Shown here piece by piece: positions 47,201 through 55,483 of a stretch of DNA of 64,000 bases. The stretch spans positions 62,001 through 126,000 of the forward strand of contig NZ_JANJOU010000019.1 in assembly GCF_024594815.1 (NCBI RefSeq). The letters are read 5' to 3'. How positions within the stretch are numbered: the stretch's first letter is position 1; every line of letters starts with the position of its first letter. Under the pieces are notes generated by a model. That model ran no database searches. It was not told the origin of the DNA and saw only the letters and a list, made by a program, of their open reading frames with translations. Source of the DNA: Roseomonas populi (lineage in GTDB: Bacteria > Pseudomonadota > Alphaproteobacteria > Acetobacterales > Acetobacteraceae). The translations under genes were made by a program, and so were the position numbers.

Positions 47201-49347
47201 GGCTCTGCCATGGTCACCACCACATCGGCCCGCAGAGGCCGCGAGGTATCCGGCAGGTTCGGCAGCTCCAGCGGCACCGCCCCCTTCCCATCGGCCCCCA
47301 GTTCCGGCACGTCGATCGTCTGCAGCCCGCCGTCGAAGGGCTCCTCCGCCAGCCCGAAGCGCCAGCCCTTCCACGCCTCGAACGGCTCCGGATCCACCGC
47401 CAGCCGCATCTCCGCCTGTCCGGTCAGCCCCGCCCCCGGCGCGCCGTAGAGGAACCGCGCCTCCACCGGCAGCTGCAACGGCGTCCCGCCTGTCAGCGGT
47501 CCCGGAGCCGGCCCCACCGTCACCGCCAGCCGCTCCGGCACGAAGGCCTCGACCTGGAACCCGATGGAGGCGATCGGCGGCCGGTTCGGATCCAGCAGCG
47601 CCTCGATCGTCCACCCGCCCGCCGGCGCCCCGGCGGAGAGCGTCGGCGCCCACAGCACCACGCCCTCCGGCCCGCGCTCCGGCACCGCCTCCGCCGCCAC
47701 CTGCCCATTGGGCCGCCGCAGCCGCAGCCGGATCGGCAGGTCCACCACCTTCCCGGAGGGATCGCGCGGCAGCAGGGAGAGCTTCACGGACTCGCCCGGC
47801 CGGTAGATCCCCCGGTCCGTCCAAAGGAAGGCATCAACCGCCCCCGGCCACTCCCGCCCCGTCACGCCACGGTCGGACAGGTCGAAGGAGGCCGCCTCCA
47901 GGTCCAGCGCCACCAGGTCCTCGCCCAGCTGCGCGTGCACCGCCACCGGCGCCACCGGCCCCTCGCCCCGCAGCAGCGGCCCGCCGAAGCGCGCCAGCCC
48001 GTCATCCCCGGTCGTCGCCTCGGCCAGGATGTCGTTGTTGCGCGCCATCAGCGCCACGCGCACGCCCGCCTTCGGCCGAGCATCGCCCAGCCCGCGCGCC
48101 TGCACGGCCAGCCCCTCGGCGCCGCGCCACGCCGTCAGCCCCAGGTCGGTCGCCATGATCGGCAGCGCCGCCGTGTCGCTGACATCCCGCTCCCCGTCCT
48201 GCGCGTTGCGCGCCAGCAGCACGAAAAGCCCCGGCCCCGAACCCGTCAGCGCCTCCGGCAGTGGCAGCGCCGTGCGCTGCATCGCATTGCGCTGGAAGCG
48301 CGGCACATCCGCCGTGCCCTCCCACACCACGCGCCCGCGGCTCTCCGGGATCTCCTCGGCCGTGTAGCCGCTCAGCTCCTCGCCCAGCCGGTTGTTCTGC
48401 ACCAGCGGCACAAGGTTTCGCTCGCTCACCCGCACCAGCCGCAGGTTCAGCCGCTCCACGTTCATCGTCGCCACCGTTACCCGCGGCGGCGCCCCGCGCG
48501 GCAGGATGAAAGCCTTGGAATCGAAACCGATCCGCTGCGCGCGATCCGGCATCGCCACCTCAACTGGCAGGTCCGCGCGCAGGTTCGCGCCCCCTTCCGC
48601 CGGCAGCCCGGCGCGCAGCACCAGCCGCGTCTTCCGCCCCCAGGGCAGCCCCGCCACGCAGAGCCGGTCCCCCTCCTTCACCACCGCCAGCCCCTGGATC
48701 GCCGGCTCCGCCCGCACCCAGTCCTCAGGCTGCCAGTTATCCGCCCGGCGCGGCGCCACCGTGAAGGCCAGGCACGCCCGCGCCGGCTCCGCCTCCGGCT
48801 CAGTCTGCACGCGCCGCAGCAGCATCCCCGCCTCGCGCCGCGCATCGGCCAGCGCGGTCTTGGCCGCGTCGTCGTTCGGCAGCCGCTCCACCACCGCTTC
48901 CAGCACCTGGATCACCTGCGGCCAGCGCGCCTGCGCCCGCAGCGCATCCGCCATCACCCGCAGGGAAGGCACCTCCGCCTCCCCCGCCTCAACCTGGTCG
49001 AAGTTCCGCTGCGCCGCCTGCAAGGCCTTCGCCAGGTCCGGCGGCACCCGCCTCATCGCCGCCTGGGCGAGGGAGAGCCACATCTCCGGCCGGGCCTGCC
49101 CCATGCCCAGCCGCTCCTCCCACGCGGCAATGGCCGCCGCCCAGTCCCCGCGTCCCTCCGCGTCGCGCGCCCGCCGTTCCGCCACCTGCCGCTGCTGCGG
49201 CGTGCCGCCGGCGGGGAACTTCGCGGTCAGGGTGCTGGCGTAGCGCGACGCCTCGGAGGAAAGCCCGGGCAGCTCGAACCCCTGCGCGAGGGCCCCACCG
49301 CTCCCCAGCAGGGAAGCGGCAACCATCAGGCAGCGGAGCAAGCGCAT
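44224..49347 (-). CDS. Bacterial alpha-2-macroglobulin with thioester
   Basis: The 1707-residue protein has a signal peptide (LLRCLMVAASLLGSGGALA, no lipobox), a TPR-like helical N-terminal region (residues about 25-190), macroglobulin domains, and the thioester domain with CGEQ at residues 1276-1279 (FACGEQAASR). The bait region cannot be defined by eye. It would trap attacking proteases in the periplasm and protect the peptidoglycan machinery; the usual genomic partner is PBP1C, here 2 kb downstream on the same strand with two genes between. The ATG at 49347 is chosen for the signal peptide. Confidence 0.94.
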   Translation of the reverse strand: MRLLRCLMVAASLLGSGGALAQGFELPGLSSEASRYASTLTAKFPAGGTPQQRQVAERRARDAEGRGDWAAAIAAWEERLGMGQARPEMWLSLAQAAMRRVPPDLAKALQAAQRNFDQVEAGEAEVPSLRVMADALRAQARWPQVIQVLEAVVERLPNDDAAKTALADARREAGMLLRRVQTEPEAEPARACLAFTVAPRRADNWQPEDWVRAEPAIQGLAVVKEGDRLCVAGLPWGRKTRLVLRAGLPAEGGANLRADLPVEVAMPDRAQRIGFDSKAFILPRGAPPRVTVATMNVERLNLRLVRVSERNLVPLVQNNRLGEELSGYTAEEIPESRGRVVWEGTADVPRFQRNAMQRTALPLPEALTGSGPGLFVLLARNAQDGERDVSDTAALPIMATDLGLTAWRGAEGLAVQARGLGDARPKAGVRVALMARNNDILAEATTGDDGLARFGGPLLRGEGPVAPVAVHAQLGEDLVALDLEAASFDLSDRGVTGREWPGAVDAFLWTDRGIYRPGESVKLSLLPRDPSGKVVDLPIRLRLRRPNGQVAAEAVPERGPEGVVLWAPTLSAGAPAGGWTIEALLDPNRPPIASIGFQVEAFVPERLAVTVGPAPGPLTGGTPLQLPVEARFLYGAPGAGLTGQAEMRLAVDPEPFEAWKGWRFGLAEEPFDGGLQTIDVPELGADGKGAVPLELPNLPDTSRPLRADVVVTMAEPGGRGSRGTAAVQVRSANPFVALRPSFSGGSVDDGGEATVEAALVSPTGEALSGRLRARLVRERPTWRLTRINGTSRYATVWLDEPVDSAELTVAPGRPGRFARRLGFGRYRLEVSQPGGMAIATLRFRSGWVGSDDPAVPDKVDVAADRQAYAGGSTARLRITPPFAGRASVAVLTDRVLSVRDVDVPAGGADVEVPVDAGWGPGAWVAVTVFRPGETPVQGGAAAPRRAIGLAWVGLDPAARRMEVAIEGEALLRPRQRVEVPVRVSNAGGAAYLTLAAVDEGILRLTRFASPDPAAHFLGRRKLGLDIRDDYGRLIAPADGEPTVLRQGGDDDGDLAGVQPPQRVVALFSGVVAVGADGRAVVPLELPEFNGELRLMAVAWSGDRVGSGSRPVTVRDPVVAEALLPRFLAPGDEARLPVLLHNLDLAGGGVRASVSVEGPLSVEGGQNLGGDLAQGQRALPAATLRVTGAGEGVVRVAVTGPGGYSATHESRITLRSPRPLLREVAVASVAPGATAQVAPDLGRFVPGTTSVRGTWGQPVRYDPAALMRVNVDFPFACGEQAASRLLALVGFEAAPDREVGIQRSVAQLLDKQRFDGSLGLWSASGPADPFVTAYGAEALLRAKAAGATVPDAPLDALLKSIREEADNSYAEEPLDRAVAAYRQYVLAMAGRGLPGASRRLFESLEQLPTPLAKAQLGAAFARMGDRLRAEEAFAAALAAPARRYWHGDYGSAARDALAVTLLLKESGVLEGRMAEALGRVPGAELTPEAASTQEAAWGVLLASSLGKDGRPVRVSVDGRALTAAPVVSAVLAGRAEVRNLGDRAVPQAVSLAGLPVQALAAGRAGMRISRRFFNTDGTPVNLDTLQQNQVFLLQVEARAETGETHRAMVQQGLPAGWEIVGRLNGEGVLAGMDFLGELTSADAFPALDDRFAAAVTMTPDSPVARFAVKVRAVTAGRFELPGAEVQDMYRPAVFARQNTGRVNVAPVP

Positions 49348-49488
49348 GGCGTGACCAGACCGTATGTTCGTTGCGCGCAGCTTGCCACAGCCATGGCGCC
49401 CGCCCAGACCCAACGCCGCCCGCGCTTCCTGAACTTTACGCTATCGCCCCGACCGTTCTGTTAGGCGCATCGGCCGGGCAAGACTCCT

Positions 49489-50754
49489 CTAATGCGGCAC
49501 AAGCTCACGCCAGGTCTCGCTCATGCGGCTGTCCGCGTAGCACCGGCTGCAGGTCGAAATCTCCCCGTGCCGGTTCTCGTCCAGCTGCTGCCGCACCCGA
49601 CGCCGCCGCTCGTTGACAAGCACGTCCAAGACTGACTCCCGCGTCAGGTCGCCGATCGGCTCCGAGCGACGGAAATCGTTGCAGCAAATCAGCACCCGCC
49701 CGTCGCAATCGACGATCAGCTCCTCCAGGATCTGGCGGTCGCAATTGTGCTTCTGCGGCGCCAGGGCCAACGACCGATAGAGCTGCATGTCCTTGGCATC
49801 GCGGCTCAGCAGCGGGTCGAAATGGACATGCACGGCGCCACGCTCCGTGAAGTGCTCACGGATGGCCCGCAACTCTCCAAGGTTCATCCGGCTGACCGGC
49901 ACGCTCACCTCTACTTTGCCCGGAAAATCCTCCAGCAGCTGGTTGATCTTGGGAAAGACCCGCTCGTGCCGAAGCGGCTGCATCAGCCGGTTGTAGGTTT
50001 CCGGCACCAGGGCCTCGCAGTGCAGGGTCACGATATTGGCCAGCCCGGCCAGGGCACGGTGCTTCTCCCGGTTGTAGGCGGCGCCGTTCGTATTCACCGA
50101 GACGAAGACCTCCGGAAGATGCCGCCGGATCACCCGCAGCCGCTCGATCACGTGCGGATCGACAAGCCCGTCGCCGAACAGCCCCAGGTTGATTCGCCCG
50201 GTGACGACGATGTGCGCCTCGGCCATCCCGCGCACCAGCTTCTCGAACAGGGCCGGATCCATCGGCACCCGCGGCACATGCGCCGTCTCGGGCTTGCCCG
50301 TCGGGCAATGAATGCAGGAGGCGTTGCACAGCCCGGTCGTGCCGATCGCCACGAAGGGCAGCCGCTGCGGCACCTCCTCGGGCCGGATGCCGTAGCGGGC
50401 CGCCACGCCCTCCCGCGCCGCTGCGTTCATCCGCGCGCGAAGGTCGAAGACCGCCTCCCGGCCAGCCCCGTTGAAGGGCTCCCGACCGAAGATCGGCAGA
50501 AGATGGCCCATCGCCTCCTCCAGGCGGCCCTTCGCTGTCGCGTCGCGCGCCCTCCTCAGTCCCGTGGCAATGCAGAACTCGTCGCACTCCAGGAACCGGT
50601 CGAGCAGACGGCCGATGCTGAGTTCCCCGGCGGTGGACAGGTCCAGGAAGTAGCGCAGCCCCGCCTCATCGGGGTTCCGGCCCAGGAATATCCGGTACGC
50701 GCCGATGATGTCCTCCCGCGTCGCGGGCGCGGCGGTCACGGTCCAGTCGGGCAT
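49489..50754 (-). CDS. DUF4214-like / radical SAM / SPASM fusion protein
   Basis: Residues 10-65 resemble a DUF4214 helical domain (EDIIGAYRIFLGRNPDEAG), which is usually found in secreted or glycan-related proteins. From about residue 130 a radical SAM core follows with the cluster cysteines CNASCIHC (Cys143, 147, 150) and a GLFGDGLVDP strand. The C-terminal SPASM-like part has paired cysteines (NCDRQ, DCDGRVLICC and CSRC at 402-405) for a second Fe-S cluster. SPASM proteins modify peptides or glycans with SAM radicals; no small precursor peptide is seen in the window. The alpha-2-macroglobulin gene is downstream on the same strand. Confidence 0.88.
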   Translation of the reverse strand: MPDWTVTAAPATREDIIGAYRIFLGRNPDEAGLRYFLDLSTAGELSIGRLLDRFLECDEFCIATGLRRARDATAKGRLEEAMGHLLPIFGREPFNGAGREAVFDLRARMNAAAREGVAARYGIRPEEVPQRLPFVAIGTTGLCNASCIHCPTGKPETAHVPRVPMDPALFEKLVRGMAEAHIVVTGRINLGLFGDGLVDPHVIERLRVIRRHLPEVFVSVNTNGAAYNREKHRALAGLANIVTLHCEALVPETYNRLMQPLRHERVFPKINQLLEDFPGKVEVSVPVSRMNLGELRAIREHFTERGAVHVHFDPLLSRDAKDMQLYRSLALAPQKHNCDRQILEELIVDCDGRVLICCNDFRRSEPIGDLTRESVLDVLVNERRRRVRQQLDENRHGEISTCSRCYADSRMSETWRELVPH

Positions 50755-50830
50755 GGCGCGATTCGTTCCTCTCCGGCCCGCTCACGCTAAACGTGCCGAC
50801 CGCGACGAATCAAAGCCCCACCGGAACCAT

Positions 50831-50850
50831 CCGGGCCCCATCAGGCCCGG
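50831..50850 (-). terminator. Hairpin after DHA2 permease gene
   Basis: CCGGGCC and GGCCCGG pair around a 6-base loop, seven bases after the leftward DHA2 permease stop and 77 bases ahead of the next leftward start. Confidence 0.5.
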
Positions 50851-50856
50851 GCGAGA

Positions 50857-52332
50857 TCAGGACCGTCCCGCATCCTTCCCCCGCCGATGCCCCGAGGCTG
50901 CCACCCCCGCATCCGCCGGAAGCAGCGCCGCGATCGGCATCGTCAGCAGCGGCGGCAGAGCAGCACCCAGGAAGGCGATCGCGAAATCCGCCACCGCCGG
51001 CTCCGCCCGCCCTGCGATGGCGGAGGAAGCCGCCAGCCATGCCGCCCCCCAGGTCACGCCCAGCGCCATGAACAGCTGCTGCGCCGTCGCCACGATCGCC
51101 GTCCCCCCGGAAAGCTTCGCGGGCGGCACGTCCACGTAGGACAGCGCGTTGGAGGAGGTGAACTGAAGGCTCCGCGCCAGCCCGCCGAAGGCCAGCACCA
51201 CGAACACCGCCGGCAGCGGCCAGCCCGGATCGAACAGCGCGCAGGCCACGAAGGAGATCGCCACCAGCAGCGCGTTCCACACCAGCACGTTCCTGAACCC
51301 GAACAGGCGCAGCGCCACGCTCGTCATCGGCTTCATTGCGAAGGCCCCCAGCGCCGTGGCCAGCGTGACGAGCCCCGAAACCGTCGCCGAGGCCCCGAAC
51401 CCCAGCTGCAGGAACAGCGGCAGCAGGAAGGGCGATGCCCCCGCCCCGATCCGGAACAGGCTGCCGGACGCCACCCCGATCCGGAACGACGGAAACGCGA
51501 ACAGCGAAAGGTCCAGCGCCGGATTCGGCACCCGCCGCACCCAGCGCAGCGCCAGCCACCCCAGCGCCGCCCCCAGCACGAAGGCCAGCACCGCCAGCCA
51601 CTCCGGCAGCACGCCGCGCCCCACCGTCTCCGCACCGAACATCAGGAAGGCCAGCGAGGCCCCGATCAGCGTCACCCCCACCACGTCCAGCCGCGGCGGC
51701 TTCTTCTCCCGGCTGGCCGGGATGAACCTCCAAACCGCCAGCAGCCCAACGGCGGCGATCGGCAGGTTGATCCAGAACACCGCCCGCCAGGTCACCGTGT
51801 CCGTCAGGAACCCGCCGAGCGGAGGGCCAAGGATAGGGCCCAGCAATCCCGGCATCGTCAGCCAGGTCGTGGCCCGCACCACCTCCTCCGGCCGCACCTG
51901 CCGCATCAGCAGCAGCCGCGCCACAGGCACCATCATCGCGCCACCCAGCCCCTGCAGCACGCGCGCCGCCACCAGCTCCCCCAGCCCGCGGGAGAGCCCG
52001 CACAGCGCCGAGGCAAAGGCAAAGACCCCGATGGCGATCATGAACACCCGCTTCGCCCCGAACCGGTCCGCCACCCAGCCCGAGAGCGGGATGAACACCG
52101 TCAGCGCGACGAGGTACGAGGTGATGGCCGCCGAAAGATGAAGCGGCTCGCTCCCCAGGTCCCGCGCCATCGCCGGCAGCGCCGTCGCGATCACGCTGGA
52201 GTCCAGGTTCTGCATGATCAGGGCGGAGGCGACGATGATCGCCGTCAGCCGCGTGTTCGGGGGCGGGCTCGGCACCGGATCACCTGAGGAGGCCGCCACA
52301 CCCTCCGCCGCGTCCAACCCCGAAACAGCCAA
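50857..52332 (-). CDS. MFS transporter, DHA2 family (EmrB/QacA-like multidrug exporter)
   Basis: About 491 residues with 14 predicted helices. The start LTAIIVASALIMQNLDSSVI and the loop motif SGWVADRFGAKRVFM fit the DHA2 drug:H+ antiporters, as does the motif ARVLQGLGGAMMVPVARLL. It may export antimicrobials or dyes. The first codon is uncertain: a TTG at 52332 opens the frame and a GTG at 52299 is preceded by GGAGGG. No EmrA-type adaptor is adjacent. Confidence 0.88.
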   Translation of the reverse strand: MAVSGLDAAEGVAASSGDPVPSPPPNTRLTAIIVASALIMQNLDSSVIATALPAMARDLGSEPLHLSAAITSYLVALTVFIPLSGWVADRFGAKRVFMIAIGVFAFASALCGLSRGLGELVAARVLQGLGGAMMVPVARLLLMRQVRPEEVVRATTWLTMPGLLGPILGPPLGGFLTDTVTWRAVFWINLPIAAVGLLAVWRFIPASREKKPPRLDVVGVTLIGASLAFLMFGAETVGRGVLPEWLAVLAFVLGAALGWLALRWVRRVPNPALDLSLFAFPSFRIGVASGSLFRIGAGASPFLLPLFLQLGFGASATVSGLVTLATALGAFAMKPMTSVALRLFGFRNVLVWNALLVAISFVACALFDPGWPLPAVFVVLAFGGLARSLQFTSSNALSYVDVPPAKLSGGTAIVATAQQLFMALGVTWGAAWLAASSAIAGRAEPAVADFAIAFLGAALPPLLTMPIAALLPADAGVAASGHRRGKDAGRS

Positions 52333-52443
52333 GCCCCATCACCCCCGCGCGCGGCCGGGCAGGCCGCCGGGCCACACCCTTATTGCGCCCGGCCGAGCCC
52401 CGCGCGAAGCCCCGGAGAGAGGGATGATCGACAAAACGGTGGC

Positions 52444-52460
52444 CGGGGCCGCCGGCCCCG
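52444..52460 (-). terminator. Hairpin after SDR gene
   Basis: CGGGGCC-GCC-GGCCCCG forms a perfect 7-bp stem 23 bases after the leftward SDR stop, between it and the DHA2 permease gene. Confidence 0.45.
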
Positions 52461-52482
52461 CATCCCTCCCGGCCCCGAAGGC

Positions 52483-53196
52483 TCAGGCCCCGTAGCCGCC
52501 GTCGATCGTGTGCATCGCCCCCGTCACGAAGCCCGCCTCCGGCCCCGCCAGCCAGGCCACCATCCCCGCGATCTCATCCGGCCGCCCGTGCCGCTTGATG
52601 GACATCAGCCCGTAGAGCGTGTCCTTCAGCGGCCCGTCCGCCGGGTTCATGTCCGTGTCCACCGGCCCGGGCTGCACCGCGTTCACCGTGATCCCGCGCG
52701 GCCCGAAGTCCCGCGCCAGCCCGCGCACCATGCCCTGCACCGCCGACTTCGTCAGCGCATAGGCCGCGATGCCGGGGAACCCGACATGGTTCCCGACATT
52801 GGAACCGATCACCACGATCCGCCCGCCTTCGGGCATCCGGCGGGCCGCCTCCACCGCCGCATGGTAGGGTGCGTGGACGTTGATGCGGATCATCCGGTCC
52901 ACCTCATCCGCGTCCAGCTCCAGCGGGTCGCCCATCATGGCAACGCCGGCATTCACCACCAGCACGTCCAGCGCCCCGCTCTCCCGCACCCGCGCGACCA
53001 CGGCCTCCCGGTCCGCGCTATCCGTCAGCTCGGCCCTCGCGCCCGTCTCCCCCGCCAGCCGCTCCGCCGCCTCCCGCGACCCGGCATAGGTGAACACCAC
53101 CTCCGCGCCCTCCGCGGCCAGGCGCCGCACGATCGCCGCCCCGATGCCGCGGCTGCCGCCGAGCACCAGCGCGCGCTTCCCCTTCAGTCCGGCCAT
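52483..53196 (-). CDS. SDR-family oxidoreductase
   Basis: A 237-residue short-chain dehydrogenase with LVLGGSRGIGAAIVRRLA, LVVNAGVAMMGDP, the catalytic serine near IVVIGSNVG, the Tyr/Lys pair in AYALTKSAVQGM, and GFVTGAMHTIDGGYGA at the end. It is different from the SDR at 22215. The start at 53196 has a strong AAGGAGATGGATC site. It is divergent from a TetR regulator with a palindrome between them, so it is probably repressed by that regulator. Confidence 0.92.
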   Translation of the reverse strand: MAGLKGKRALVLGGSRGIGAAIVRRLAAEGAEVVFTYAGSREAAERLAGETGARAELTDSADREAVVARVRESGALDVLVVNAGVAMMGDPLELDADEVDRMIRINVHAPYHAAVEAARRMPEGGRIVVIGSNVGNHVGFPGIAAYALTKSAVQGMVRGLARDFGPRGITVNAVQPGPVDTDMNPADGPLKDTLYGLMSIKRHGRPDEIAGMVAWLAGPEAGFVTGAMHTIDGGYGA

Positions 53197-53220
53197 GATC
53201 CATCTCCTTGCCGTTCAATA

Positions 53221-53232
53221 TAGCGGCCACTA
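53221..53232. promoter_or_regulatory. Candidate TetR operator (TAGCGGCCACTA)
   Basis: TAG-CGGCCA-CTA is a near-perfect palindrome (one asymmetric pair) in an AT-flanked patch between the divergent SDR and TetR genes, 25 bases from the SDR start and 41 bases from the TetR start. Position and symmetry fit autoregulation by the TetR protein. Confidence 0.5.
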
Positions 53233-53272
53233 CATAAATCCCCGCCCAGGCCCGTCAAGGTTTTTCCTAGCG

Positions 53273-53863
53273 ATGACTACAAAAATCCCGCGCCCCCGCG
53301 GACGACCCCGTGGCTTCGACCCCGAAGCGGCCGTCGCCACGGCCCAGGCCCTGTTTCAGGCCCGCGGCTACGACGCGGTCGGCGTCGCCGATCTCACCGC
53401 GGAACTCGGGATCAACCCGCCATCCTTCTACGCCGCCTTCGGCAGCAAGGCCGGCCTCTACGCCCGCGTGCTGGAGCGCTACGGCCGCACCGGCGCCCTC
53501 TCCCTCGCCGACCTCCTCAGCCCCGACCGCCCCGTGGCCGAGGGCCTCTCTGACCTGCTGGAGGAAGCCGCCCGGCGCTACGCCGCCGACCCCGACGCTG
53601 CCGGCTGCCTCGCCCTTGAAGGCCGGCGCTGCCAGGACCCCGCCGCGCGCGAGGCCGCCACCGCCACCGCGGAGGCCGGGGCCTGCGCCATCCGCACCTT
53701 CATCGCCGCCCGCCACCCCGACCGCGCCGACGCCCTCACCGACTACGTCTCGACGCTCCTCTCCGGCCTCTCCGCCATGGCCCGCGCCGGCGTGGACCAG
53801 CCCCGCCTCCTCGCCGCCGCGCGCCTGGGCGCAGGCGCCGTCCGCGCCGCCCTCGCGGCCTGA
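53273..53863 (+). CDS. TetR/AcrR-family transcriptional regulator
   Basis: The N-terminal helix-turn-helix (GRPRGFDPEAAVATAQALF, then GVADLTAELGINPPSFYAAF) and the all-helical ligand domain with the RRCQDPAAREAA segment match TetR proteins of the TetR_C_16/AcrR kind. At 196 residues it is full length. The ATG at 53273 gives the conserved basic arm (TTKIPRPRGRPRG). It probably represses itself and the divergent SDR gene. Confidence 0.9.
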   Translation: MTTKIPRPRGRPRGFDPEAAVATAQALFQARGYDAVGVADLTAELGINPPSFYAAFGSKAGLYARVLERYGRTGALSLADLLSPDRPVAEGLSDLLEEAARRYAADPDAAGCLALEGRRCQDPAAREAATATAEAGACAIRTFIAARHPDRADALTDYVSTLLSGLSAMARAGVDQPRLLAAARLGAGAVRAALAA

Positions 53864-53931
53864 GCGGCTCCCCGCCCGGCGCAGACCCGCCATGCCTTGC
53901 AACTGCCGGATCGCGCGCGCATTTTCGCCGC

Positions 53932-54756
53932 ATGGACCAGACTGCCGGCGAGGCGCGCCGCATCCCCCTGCACGGACCGGACGACTTCGAGGGCATGCGC
54001 CGCGCAGGCCGCCTGGCGGCCGAGTGCCTGGACATGATCACCGCCCATGTGCGCCCCGGCGTCACCACGGGCGCGCTGGACCAGCTCTGCCACGACTACA
54101 TGCTGGACCACGGCGCCACCCCGGCCACGCTCGGCTACCGCGGCTACACCAAGTCCTCCTGCATCAGCATCAACCACGTCGTCTGCCACGGCATCCCCGG
54201 CGACCGCGTGATCGTGGATGGCGACATCCTCAACATCGACGTCACGCCCCTGCTGGACGGCTGGTACGGCGACAGCTCCCGCATGTACGTGGCCGGCACG
54301 CCCACCACGAAGGCACGCCTGCTGATGGACGTGACCTATGACAGCATGATGCGCGGCATCGCCGCCGCGAAGCCCGGCAACACGCTTGGCGACATCGGCC
54401 ACGCCATCCAGTCCTACGTGGAGAAGCACCGTTTCTCCGTCGTGCGGGACTTCTGCGGCCACGGCGTCGGCCGCAAGTTCCACGCGCCGCCGAACATCCT
54501 TCACTTCGGCCGCCCCGGCGAGGGCCCGGTGCTGAAGCCCGGCATGTTCTTCACGATCGAGCCGATGGTGAATGCCGGCCGCCCCGAGGTGAAGGTGCTA
54601 GACGACGGCTGGACCGCCGTCACGCGGGACCGCTCCCTTTCCGCCCAGTTCGAGCACACCGTGGGCGTGACGGAGACGGGCTGCGAGATCTTCACCCTTT
54701 CCCCCGCGGGCTACACAAAGCCCCCCTACGCCGCGCAGCCCTCCGCCGGGGCATGA
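53932..54756 (+). CDS. map: Type I methionine aminopeptidase
   Basis: The enzyme removes the N-terminal Met from new proteins. All five metal ligands are seen: NIDVTPLLDGWYGDSS (two Asp), GHGVGRKFH (His), TIEPMV (Glu) and QFEHTVGVTE (Glu). At 274 residues it is typical for the type Ia class, with a short N-terminal extension. Its stop overlaps the carbonic anhydrase start as ATGA, so the two are coupled. This may be the second map copy of the genome; that cannot be told here. Confidence 0.95.
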   Translation: MDQTAGEARRIPLHGPDDFEGMRRAGRLAAECLDMITAHVRPGVTTGALDQLCHDYMLDHGATPATLGYRGYTKSSCISINHVVCHGIPGDRVIVDGDILNIDVTPLLDGWYGDSSRMYVAGTPTTKARLLMDVTYDSMMRGIAAAKPGNTLGDIGHAIQSYVEKHRFSVVRDFCGHGVGRKFHAPPNILHFGRPGEGPVLKPGMFFTIEPMVNAGRPEVKVLDDGWTAVTRDRSLSAQFEHTVGVTETGCEIFTLSPAGYTKPPYAAQPSAGA

Positions 54757-55403
54757 ACCTCCCGCCGCGCCTGCTCGAGGGTTACCGAGGCTTCCGTCAC
54801 ACCCGCTTCCGGCGGGAGCGTGAGAACTACGCTCGCCTGGCCGAGACCGGCCAGAGCCCGGACGTCCTGATGATCGCCTGCGTGGACAGCCGCGTCGCGC
54901 CCGAGGTCGTCTTCGACGCCGACCCCGGCGAGATGCTGGTGGTCCGCAACGTCGCCAACCTCGTCCCGCCCTACCAGCCGGACGGCACCTACCACGGCAC
55001 CTCGGCCGCCATCGAGTTCGCCGTGCGCCAGCTGAAGGTCCGCCACGTCGTCGTCTGCGGCCACGCCTCCTGCGGCGGCATCAACGTGTTCCGCCAGAAC
55101 GCCCTCCAGGGCACCGACACCACAGGCGGCGACTTCATCGCCCAGTGGATGGAGATCGCCGCCCCCGCCACCCGCCTGGCCTGCGACGGCGTGGACCCCC
55201 TCCAGGACCAGACTGCGATGGAACTGGCCGCCATCCGCCAGTCCCTCGCCAACCTCCGCACCTTCCCCTGGCTGGCGGAGCGCGAGGAGGCGGGCGAACT
55301 CATCCTCCACGGCCTCCACTTCGCCGTGATGGATGGCGCCCTGCGCGTGCTGGACGAGACGACGGGCGAGTTCTCCGCCCTCGAGGACATGCCGCTGGCC
55401 TGA
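54753..55403 (+). CDS. Beta-class carbonic anhydrase
   Basis: A 216-residue enzyme interconverting CO2 and bicarbonate. The zinc ligands are in IACVDSRVAPEVVF (Cys, with the Asp-Arg dyad) and VVCGHASCGGI (His and Cys). EMLVVRNVANLVPP and SAAIEFAVRQL are also typical. There is no signal peptide, so it is cytoplasmic. It starts 4 bases inside the map gene. The stop is followed directly by nine C residues. Confidence 0.94.
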   Translation: MNLPPRLLEGYRGFRHTRFRRERENYARLAETGQSPDVLMIACVDSRVAPEVVFDADPGEMLVVRNVANLVPPYQPDGTYHGTSAAIEFAVRQLKVRHVVVCGHASCGGINVFRQNALQGTDTTGGDFIAQWMEIAAPATRLACDGVDPLQDQTAMELAAIRQSLANLRTFPWLAEREEAGELILHGLHFAVMDGALRVLDETTGEFSALEDMPLA

Positions 55404-55424
55404 CCCCCCCCCGGCCCGGGTCTC

Positions 55425-55483
55425 AACTCACCCGGGCCCCAGCTCACCCTGGCCCCAGCTCACCCGGGCTTCAGTTCACCCGG
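55425..55483. repeat. 16-bp tandem repeat array overlapping the GGDEF-EAL stop codon
   Basis: Three full units and one partial unit of a 16-bp repeat (consensus AGCTCACCCGGGCCCC) lie head to tail at 55425-55440, 55441-55456, 55457-55472 and 55473-55483. The last unit is coding: the TGA of the leftward c-di-GMP enzyme is at 55471-55473, so each unit holds a copy of the Val-Asn/Ser-stop region. Confidence 0.75.

Noticed and set aside
46303-49464. A 1053-codon open frame on the plus strand
   Set aside because: It is antisense to the alpha-2-macroglobulin gene and is Arg/Pro/His-rich without any domain.
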